Part shown: positions 56,301-64,000 of the stretch, piece after piece
Numbering within the stretch: position 1 is the stretch's first letter
Layout of the letters: every line of letters begins with the position of its first letter
Origin: Echinometra lucunter
Lineage: Eukaryota; Echinodermata; Echinoidea; Camarodonta; Echinometridae
DNA length: 64,000 nt
Assembly: GCA_029962745.1 (NCBI GenBank)
Contig: CM057162.1
Location: forward strand, 12,772,139 to 12,836,138
Reading direction: 5' to 3'
Translations under genes and position numbers: made by a program
Notes under the pieces: model-generated
Told to the model about the DNA's origin: nothing
Database searches by the model: none
What the model saw: only the letters and a program-made list of their open reading frames with translations

Positions 56301-59300
56301 CCTATGGCAGCTTGAAGGCCAAAAGCATGCATATTCCCTGGGATTTATGTGGGTCTAGTGGACTCGTCGAGGCTCGATTATATATTTTCAGAGTTTGAAA
56401 TTTCATGTGAATCACCTTTTCCATTTATATGAATAAATGCTAGGGAAATTAATTTAATTTCAAATTCCCTGTTTTTGTGTATTAACCTATGGCAACTTGA
56501 AGGCCAAAAGCATGCATATTCCCTGGGATTTATGGGAGGTTTGTAAATTTTTTTAGCCTCCAGTTGGCTTATTCAAAGTCCCAAATTGCATACATTTCAC
56601 ATTTTTTATATCTACAAATAAAAATTATATGAATAATAATCATCCGAAAACTGCTTGTTTTGCGTGTAAACCTATGGCGGGCAAGGCTTTTTTGGTTGGT
56701 TGGTTGGTTGGTTTTATTTTCCATATAAAAGCAATACAAACAAACAAATACATGCAAATCAATATATCAAATGGCTGGAAGCTCTATTCAGAGCCATTAT
56801 TCAAATGGCTCTGTTCTTCCTAGAGGTCAAAAGCATCCATATTCCCGGGGATTTATGAGGGGTTTACTGGACTCATCGAGCCTCAATAACATATTTCCAG
56901 AGCTTGAAATTTCATGTAAATTATACTTCTTTCTTAAATTTGAATAAAAGCTATGGGAATCAAAATCATTTCAAAATCCCTGTTTTTGCGTGTTAACCTA
57001 TGGCAGCTGGAAAACTAAAATAAGGCATATTCCCTGGGATTTATGGGGGATCTCTCTTGCTTTTTGAGCCTTCGGTAAGCTTTTTCAGAGTCTCAAATTA
57101 CATTTGCCATAAATTTAAGATAACAATAGGGGAACACTAATCATTCTTAAAATCCTTGTTTTCACGTGTTAGCCCTATGGCAGATTACTCCGTCAAAAAG
57201 CAAGCATGATCCTGGGGATTTATAGTGCAATTTATTGAAAATAAAGAATCAAAAAATGTTTTTATAACTATCCATCCTTCCGCTCGTGCAAAAATCAGGC
57301 TTTAAAAAACAAAGTTTTAGATATGAAATATCAAGAAAAAATGAGACATCTTTTCACACGTTATACCAATGGCGGACGCATTTTTCCGAGTCCATTTTTA
57401 ACACAGCATTTGCCCTTACCAAAACGTATTACGGAAGTAGCTGAGAGTAATTTGTCTTGTAATCCAATGTCTTTGCTATAACTTTACATTAGAAGTGTTT
57501 GCGATATTAAAGTACCATGACTTTTTTTCCCCTGGCCCGTTTTGTACGTAATTTACGCGACTTGAAGTGACTTGAAGCCAAGTCACAAGTCATTTTCGTT
57601 GCAAGTCAAGCCAAGTCGCAAGTAATTTTGTCGCAAGTCAAGTCAAGTCGCAAGTCATTGGGGAATGTATCAAGTCAAGTCAAGTCAAGTCAAAATAGTG
57701 ACTCGAGTCGCGACTCGAGTCCAAGTCGCATGACTCGCGTCAAAAACTCTGCCCAAAGTTTGTTTTACCGTTACTAGTAATGTCCAGAAACAGAGAAATA
57801 TGAAAACTACATTTTGTACACTCCGAATGCATAAGTGTTTAAAAAAAAACACACTTCTACAATAACGGCTTTTCAAACACACCGAGTTATTGCTCACACG
57901 ACAACGTATTGGTATGAGACATTCAGACAAAACGTCCCGCTCGCTGATACGATATCGTGTGGCAGCATTCAGAAGTCGTGCACTGTCAAGTTTCATGGGG
58001 AGCTCATAGTTATGTACGAGTCTCTGCTTTGCGCGGGTTTTGCGCATTGTGTTTATAACGTATGTGTTGGAAGCCACTGTCAAAGAATACGAAAATATTA
58101 AAGGCTCAAAAAAGTTCCGAAGCAGGTTTACGAAAATCTCATTTATTCAAGGCTAGCAGTGCTACTCCACCTAGTTTTGACGAAATAAATGACAATTTTC
58201 CCCCTTTTAGTACAAAAAAACAAACATACAAAGAAGCGAAACCTGAGATTCGAACCCGTGACTATCCCGGGGGGGGGGGGCACTCAGTATATAATGTGTG
58301 GTGGGTATGTGCCGCGGAGAATACCCCCATTTTTACACTCAAATTCCGTTTCAAAGCATAGCATTTTCTTCTTATTGGGAAAAGGAACAAAAAAGGCCGT
58401 TCCAAAGCATAGCTTTTTCTTCTTATCGAGAAAAAAAGAAGAAAGAAATCCGTTTCAAAGCTCCGCATACTTTTCGTTTCTTCGTTCCGGCCGCATTGAT
58501 CCGTCACAATGAGCTTCATTTTTGGTGAAAAGCGGCCCGCACCATACCGCCCTTAGGCCAGCCAGCGCTTTCCGACCATCGCCTATGCGCGAGCGCACCC
58601 GGCGCCCGTGCCGCCGGGCTAGCTGCATGCACGTATGCCCGTTCCATAGGGATACATACGAACTTACACACAGGCGAACCGTTCCAAAGACCCCCGTTTT
58701 CACAAACATTTGTAGTTCCGAAGCCCGTTCCGAAGACCCTCATTTTTACAATAAGCCCGTTCCAAAGCCCCCGTTTTTTGTCTCGCCCGCGGCACATACC
58801 TACCACTTTTTGGGTCGAGTGCCCCCCTCCGGGGTGACTATATGCGCCAGAAAAGGGGCAATCATTCTATCTACCGCTTTATACACTCAGCCACGAGCAC
58901 ACGAGCAACTCACACTTCAAAAATGTGCTCTACCAGTCCTTGTTAGTCTTACTTTTCAGACATGTTTTTAACATTTCGGTCATTACGCTTTTACGCGTGC
59001 TTATAAGTAAACCTGTTTGGAAAAAAAAAAATCGCAGGCGACCGGGTCGCATCTGATAAGCGAGCCCATATCACAAAGCCTATGGCTGAAATGGCCGAAA
59101 TTTTCGAAAACGTATCTTTGAAATGAGACAATCAAAGGATGCCAGCTATGTGTCTGAAAGTACTGCATTTCGGCACCAGCTGTGTGTGGCGCAGTGGATA
59201 ACGACATGCATTACGAGCGATTTCCATACCGTGTGGGATCTAGTCCAGCTGCTCGCTGTTGTTTTTTGATATAATAATTGACAACAATGAAGTTTATTTC

Positions 59301-62300
59301 GTCAGAAATTGTTAAAGTATCACAGCTATTCCTGAATGTTGTCGATGACACGAATTTCTGGGCTCGCTTGGTTACGATTTTAGAACGAAAGACGAGGCCG
59401 GGTCGCAAATTTGCGGCTTGGCCGGGACAACTGCATATAAGCCCCGCCTACTTACTCACGTTAGGTAGAGATCGATGATATTAGAGGAATTCAGACTTGA
59501 ATATATATATAATTTATAACATATATAAAATAAGTTCAAAAGACCGGCTGCACACAAAAATTCACCCCATAGAAATAAACAATTTTGTACACAGGTATGG
59601 TGCAATATCCATTAGTAATCACACACCCAACAGGAAGTGATTATCTTTATTACAAAGAAATAAAATGACATGTACAGCATCTTGGTCACTGAATCAAAAG
59701 TCACAAAATGTAACAGAATGAGCCGTCCAGGTTTTACACAAAAGTCAATGTCAAAGGATGAAATAAACCAGACACAAACAACAATGTTCAATAATGTGTA
59801 TGTCCTCCTCGTTCCTGGATACATTCCAGGCATCTCTGACGCATGCTTTGGACAAGTTGTCTGGCGTAGTCCTGGGGAAGTTCTGTCCATTCCTCCTGCA
59901 GAGCTTGGATCAATGTTTGCCGATTGGTAGGAGGCTGTTCTTGGCAGACGGGTGAGATCAAGGGAACAGCCTCCTACCAATCGGCAAACATTGATCCAAG
60001 CTCTGCAGGAGGAATGGACAGAACTTCCCCAGGACTACGCCAGACAACTTGTCCAAAGCATGCGTCAGAGATGCCTGGAATGTATCCAGGCACGAGGAGG
60101 ACATACACATTATTGAACATTGTTGTTTGTGTCTGGTTTATTTCATCCTTTGACATTGACTTTTGTGTAAAACCTGGACGGCTCATTCTGTTACATTTTG
60201 TGACTTTTGATTCAGTGACCAAGATGCTGTACATGTCATTTTATTTCTTTGTAATAAAGATAATCACTTCCTGTTGGGTATGTGATTACTAATGGATATT
60301 GCACCATCCTGTGTACAAAATTGTTTATTTCTATGGGGTGAACTTTTGTGTGCAGCCTTTGAAAGAAGTGGGTACTTTCTTTTGCTGGCCAGTATATATA
60401 TTCATTCATTCATCCATTCATCTGTTAATTTTCATTTTCATATAAAAGCATAATAAGCAAATAATCACCGTTGCTGGAGGTGAAGGTCAAACTATCACTT
60501 CCGAGGCGATCTTGATGAAGCTATCTTTCCGAAGCGAAGCTGAGGAAAGATAGCAGAAATATGTCTGTATTCAGATAGATAGTAAGTTTTCAGACATTTT
60601 TGGAATAATTCCTGGATATTACAGCGGGAAATATATTTAGTATTGAATTCCAAAGCAAAGGGAGATTATACTGAAAAGATTTTCCTTCATACATAAAAGA
60701 AAATTTGATCGATTTCTTGTGTTATAGTTGTAGATACCAAGATTCGTGGTGAACATGTTCGCAATTTTGTATGGGAGAAGATTATGAAATAAAGGAACCC
60801 TTGCCGTATGATATTCGTATAGCTCAAATATAATTACGGTTTTGAATTTGATAAAGAAGTGAGCTGATTGGGCAAGGTAATGACTGTTGGTACAAATACG
60901 CAGTGCTTTGTGTAATTCAAATAAGAGGATTATTTTTAGTTTCCCGCAATTACCCTAAACACTAAACATTATGATAAATATGGTAGCACGAGTGCTATAA
61001 AGAGACGGGAGCATAATTTAAAAGAAGTCTATAAGATTTAGACCATTTGGAAATTTTACTCAATTAAAAAAAATAACATTGTGTTCTACATTTGAAATGT
61101 AACTTGGGTTGTGCATAGAAACTTGTTGTATCATCTGCATACATTGTAAATTCAAATTTGTCAGATGATTTAACTATATAAGTTACATATGTCAAAAAAA
61201 ACAAGGAGCCTAGGATAGATCCTTGGGAACACCATTTTTACAATAAAACGATCTGAAGAATATTCAAAATATACAATATATTGATAACGATTATGTAAAT
61301 AACTCTGAAACCAATAAAGCGGTACATCCCTAATACCATAATAACTGAGCTTGTGGTGTTAGGGTGTACCGCACTATTGGTTTCAGAGTTATTGATATAA
61401 TCGTTATTAATATACTGTATATTTTGAATATTCTTCATAATGTCGTATGAGTATAGGATATTCGAAAAAAAAAAAACGCTGCTCAAATCATCGGTTCGAT
61501 ATACCACGTAGGCCTAAAGACGCCGGAAATGAGCGCAGGATGGGACGTCGGAATAGTTGGGGGAAATATATTCCCCCTCCCCCCCCCCCCCCCCCAAAAA
61601 AAAAGAGAGAGAAAAAAAAAAGGAGAGAGAACGTCAAGCAGACAAGCAATAGTTACAAAGATATATGTACGTCAAAGCTTCCGCTCTCGGCGCGGGAGGG
61701 AGAGTTTATGACAATGTTTTGTTCATTTCCTTTCTTGATGTTGCGGCTTACATTGATTGGAAACCAATACCATTCAAATGCCTACTAATATAATCGTGTT
61801 ACTGCTACGGTTCATAACTCTTGTATCAGTTTTTTGTGAATGTAACAGGAAAAACAAATAAATGATATTTTCTTTATCTTTCTTGGTTTTTTTTTTCTCC
61901 AGGAATCCCCAAAACACCATCTTTGATGCCAAGCGTCTGATTGGTCGTCGGTTTAGCGACAATAGCGTGCAGTCTGACATGAAACACTGGCCTTTCACTG
62001 TCATCGACAAAGGAGGAAAGCCGACGATACAGGCGGAGTACCTTGGAGAAACCATGACTGTCTATCCTGAAGAGATCAGCTCCATGATTTTGACTAAGAT
62101 GAAGGAGACAGCAGAGGCCTATCTTGGTCAGAAGATCACCGATGCTGTCATCACTGTGCCCGCTTACTTCAATGATGCACAGCGACAGGGGACCAAAGAC
62201 GCAGGCGTGATCGCAGGCCTCAACGTCCTCAGAATCATCAACGAACCGACGGCTGCCGCCCTAGCCTACGGACTCGACAAGAAGCTGAAAGGGGAAAACA

Positions 62301-63589
62301 TTGTCCTTATCTTTGATCTTGGTGGTGGTACATTCGACGTCTCACTCCTTTCCATCGATGATGGAATCTTTGAGGTGATGACGACGGCTGGTGACACCCA
62401 TCTGGGAGGAGAGGACTTCGACAACCTACTCGTCAACCATCTCGTTGGGGAATTCAACCGGAAGCACAAGAAAGACCTGATGACCAATCCCAGAGCCATT
62501 CGCCGCCTTCGTACTGCAGCGGAGCGTGCAAAGAGAGCCCTCTCCAGCAGTACCCAGGCCAGTATCGAAGTTGACTCCCTTTTTGAAGGGACTGACTTCT
62601 ACACCAGTGTCAGCAGAGCACGGTTCGAGGACCTCTGCGCTGATCTCTTCGCGAAGTGTTTGGAACCAGTCGAGAGGGCTATCCTCGATGCCAACATCGA
62701 CAAGGAAAAGATTGATACTGTTCTTCTGGTCGGCGGGTCAACAAGAATCCCAAAGATCCAGAAACTTCTACAGGAGTTCCTCAACGGCAAGGAACTGAAC
62801 AAGTCCATCAACCCAGATGAAGCCGTTGCCTATGGTGCAGCGGTGCAAGCAGCCATCTTGTCTGGTGACAAGGGCGATGAGATCAAGGATGTTCTCCTCG
62901 TCGATGTTACCCCTCTTTCCCTAGGTATCGAGACGAAAGGTAAAGTGATGTCAAAGGTCGTTGAGAGAAACACCAGTATTCCAACCAAACAAACCGAGAG
63001 TTTCACCACCACTTCGGACGACCAGACTTTAATCTTATTTCAGGTATTTGAAGGAGAGAGAGCTATGACCAAGGAAAACAATCGCCTGGGCCAGTTTGAG
63101 TTGTCTGGTATCCCTCCTGCACCACGAGGCGTCCCTAATATTGATGTCACTTTCGACATCGACGCTAATGGCATCATGCACGTCACCGCCAAAGATGAGA
63201 GCACGGGTCGTAGCAACAAGATCACCATAACAAACGACGGAGGAAGACTCACGAAAGAGGAAATCGAGCGCATGATTAACGATGCCGAGAGATTCAAAGC
63301 CGCAGATAATGCACAGCGTGAGCGCATCGCCGCAAGGAACCAACTCGAGAGCTACGCTCTCAACGTTAAGTACACTGTCAATAACTCTGCTGCAGAAAGT
63401 AGGCTCGTTCCTGACGACAAGCAGACCGTGATCAAGGCCGTTGACGACGTCCTGCAGTGGCTGGACAGCAATTCCTTAGCTGGCAAAGACAAGTACACCT
63501 GCAAGTTAAAAGAACTCCAGAAGATATGTTCCCACATCATGACCAAGATGCATGGCATCGGAGGATCTCACCAGGGAGCTAGCCTATAA
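51545..63589 (+). CDS. HSP70: HSP70 copy 4, premature stop before EEID-like tail
   Basis: Join 51545-51732 and 61903-63589, giving 624 residues. HSP70 signatures and the catalytic Lys (about residue 73) are intact. Unusual changes in otherwise constant ATPase positions are [11 protein letters not shown] (Ala to Gly near 159) and GEDFDNLLV (Arg to Leu near 238). The substrate domain shares the diverged style of copy 3 ([20 protein letters not shown]). Translation stops at HQGASL. The DNA beyond the stop stays in frame and would encode YGFPSQGAGGPIVEEID and a second stop at 63642, so only one nonsense codon separates the protein from an EEVD-like end. The 10 kb intron is the largest of the four. 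Most likely an expressed or recently decaying paralog. Confidence 0.92.
52086..52242. mobile_element. Short MITE with GGTTCCGCGGCCCCTG end, copy 2
   Basis: Shares order and ends with the element at 930-1099 (ATCACTT-CGGGTTTT core, CTCAAAAAAGTGGGG, a long C run, GGTTCCGCGGCCCCTG). Confidence 0.6.
52379..52864 (+). mobile_element. TTAA-flanked element, copy 3
   Basis: Same family as 13489-13983 and 14430-14923: TTAAAGGGGGTACCCAATGC at one end, GTAATCACTTTAA at the other. It contains a near-palindrome (52553-52593) with two TGACGTCA boxes in opposite halves. Confidence 0.75.
53406..53431 (+). repeat. Hammerhead-like retroelement tail motif
   Basis: CCTGATGAAGGCC, a TGT loop, then GGCCGAAAA. 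This resembles the CTGATGA / stem II / GAAA core at the ends of Penelope-like elements. Flanking helices I and III are not obvious. Confidence 0.35.
53524..54345. mobile_element. 0.8 kb element with long GC-rich TIRs
   Basis: About 45 bases at each end are inverted repeats (GCTTATGCCGAAAGGGTGCG at the left; the right end is the complement of GCTTATGTCGAAGGGGTGCG). Both continue into GGAGCGGGATGGGAGCGGGG. Interior has (GT)n/(CA)n tracts and a C run, with no transposase. Confidence 0.75.
54584..55293. mobile_element. 0.7 kb element with about 54-base TIRs
   Basis: ACCTGGTCCCGGGTGCGCGT...CACAGCCTAGGCAGTTT at the left is inverted at 55235-55293. The interior has no coding signature. Confidence 0.75.
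55345..55575. repeat. Degenerate 24-base-scale tandem array
   Basis: About nine imperfect units alternate GCGAAATTCGTGACC-like and GCGAACTTTGCGACC-like words with CCTAGG/CCCGGG spacers. The period is roughly 22-28 bases. Confidence 0.65.
55951..57250. repeat. 185-base tandem repeat array, about seven units
   Basis: The word TATTCCC(G/T)GGGATTTATGG recurs at 55961, 56147, 56332, 56517, 56840, 57028 and about 57210. Units 1-4 are nearly identical with a spacing of 185-186. Unit 4-5 is lengthened by an insertion with (GGTT)n, and later units are diverged. Confidence 0.9.
58266..58833. mobile_element. GC-ended MITE with perfect 8-base target duplication
   Basis: Inverted ends CCCGGGGGGGGGGGCACTC and GAGTGCCCCCCTCCGGG. 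The direct repeat GTGACTAT flanks it at 58258-58265 and 58834-58841. The empty site exists in copy 3's intron near 41430. The interior repeats CCGTTCCAAAGCATAGC-like words. Confidence 0.85.
59546..60357. mobile_element. Palindromic Tc1/mariner transposase fragment
   Basis: Two arms of about 395 bases (59546-59940 and 59964-60357) are near-perfect inverted copies around a 23-base spacer. Each arm encodes, reading outward, the C-terminal end of a Tc1-type transposase ([14 protein letters not shown], then RGGHTHY and a stop). The catalytic DDE part is missing, so it cannot transpose by itself. The right side continues to a CTGGCCAGTATA end near 60400. Confidence 0.85.
61903..63589 (+). CDS. HSP70: HSP70 copy 4 exon 2
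   Basis: Starts [17 protein letters not shown] after a T-rich tract and CTCCAG. It is open to TAA at 63587-63589, then in frame again to a second TAA ending at 63642. Confidence 0.94.
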
Positions 63590-64000
63590 TATGGCTTTCC
63601 ATCGCAAGGAGCTGGAGGACCAATCGTTGAAGAAATAGACTAAGATCCATCATTTTTGCACCAAAACTGAACAGAATTTTCAAAGTCTTACCTTAACGTA
63701 AACATTTGTTCGTCTCTCGTGGTCTTTTCTAAAAATTGTATTTGCCACACTGGGGCCCGTTTCACGAAACCGTCATAAGTCAACTTCTCAGCTAAGATCG
63801 CCGCTAGTTGGCTAGTTGTCTGCTACGTGTTTCACGAAGCCGTGCTTGCCAAGATCAGCGCCAACATCCCAACTAAGAACTTATGACGCCTCTGACCTAG
63901 AGTACCTACATAAAGAGAGTAGCGACATAGACGTCCTACTTCTTGGGAAACAAAATGGCGTTCAAATTCTTTCTATTTCGAACACCCGTTTGCTTATCGG
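63590..64000. other. 3' flank of HSP70 copy 4 and window edge
   Basis: 63590-63642 is the in-frame relic tail. The paralogous 3' flank follows until CACACT at 63750, where a GGGGCCCGTTTCACGAAACC repeat with an internal inverted CATAAGT/ACTTATG begins. An ATGGCGTTCAAATTC at 63956 runs off the edge and cannot be judged. Confidence 0.5.

Larger units (their letters stand above)
51920..57751. mobile_element. 5.8 kb hAT-like element in copy 4 intron
   Basis: Ends are CAGAGATGTATGCAAGTCA and the complement of CAGAGTTTTTGACGCGAGTC. Flanks are GCCAAATT and CCCAAAGT, each one change from GCCAAAGT, the sequence at the empty site in the introns of copies 2 and 3. Both subterminal regions are packed with CAAGTCAAGTC repeats (51945-52075 and 57560-57720). 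No transposase frame survives. The interior consists of other MITEs and tandem arrays. Confidence 0.7.
51733..61902 (+). other. Intron of HSP70 copy 4 (10.2 kb)
   Basis: A copy of the copy 3 intron expanded by several insertions: a 5.8 kb hAT-like element (51920-57751), a MITE (58266-58833) and a palindromic Tc1 fragment (59546-60357). No independent gene is supported. Confidence 0.8.

Noticed and set aside
55951..57250. CRISPR-like array
   Set aside because: Units of 185 bases are tandem without unique spacers, in an animal genome inside a transposon.

Overview
The window is animal nuclear DNA, AT-rich and crowded with short inverted-repeat transposons, tRNA-derived SINE pieces, microsatellites and long C or G runs. 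The HSP70 proteins, the ZPR1 gene structure and the repeat landscape suggest a marine deuterostome invertebrate, most likely an echinoderm. That assignment is inference: no species-specific marker is visible.

Two coding units are firm. (1) On the minus strand, 22358 down to 8563, lies a complete ZPR1 (zinc-finger protein ZPR1) gene of 11 coding exons. All splice junctions join in frame to give 456 residues. Its seventh intron carries a donor that matches the minor (U12) spliceosome consensus exactly. (2) On the plus strand, 25546 to 63589, lie four tandem HSP70 genes. Each has a short first coding exon (62-64 codons), one intron at the same position and phase, and a long second exon. Predicted lengths are 641, 642, 620 and 624 residues. 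Copies 1 and 2 end in the cytosolic EEVD tail. Copies 3 and 4 have lost it and also share a diverged substrate-binding domain. The introns grow along the array (about 1.2, 1.8, 4.9 and 10.2 kb) through transposon insertion. A TGACGTCA (CRE-like) box next to a heat-shock element lies upstream of copies 1, 3 and 4. In copy 2 a 0.76 kb transposon separates a mutated CRE from the HSE.

Layout: 1-8562, no supported gene, mobile-element remnants; 8563-22358, ZPR1, with introns full of MITEs (a chain of three TTAA-flanked elements in intron 1, an inverted pair of one family in intron 6); 22359-25160, spacer with two fold-back elements and one possible mitochondrial-leader exon at 23801; 25161-30226, HSP70 copy 1; 31493-38325, copy 2; 39038-about 49830, copy 3; 51177-63589, copy 4, whose intron holds a 5.8 kb hAT-like insertion with tandem arrays, a palindromic Tc1 fragment and another MITE; 63590-64000, copy 4 3' flank interrupted by a repeat.

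The HSP70 copies look like successive tandem duplicates under stress control, with the two distal copies moving away from the canonical EEVD/TPR-cochaperone mode. ZPR1 is an unrelated neighbour, though it too is linked to protein biogenesis (eEF1A).
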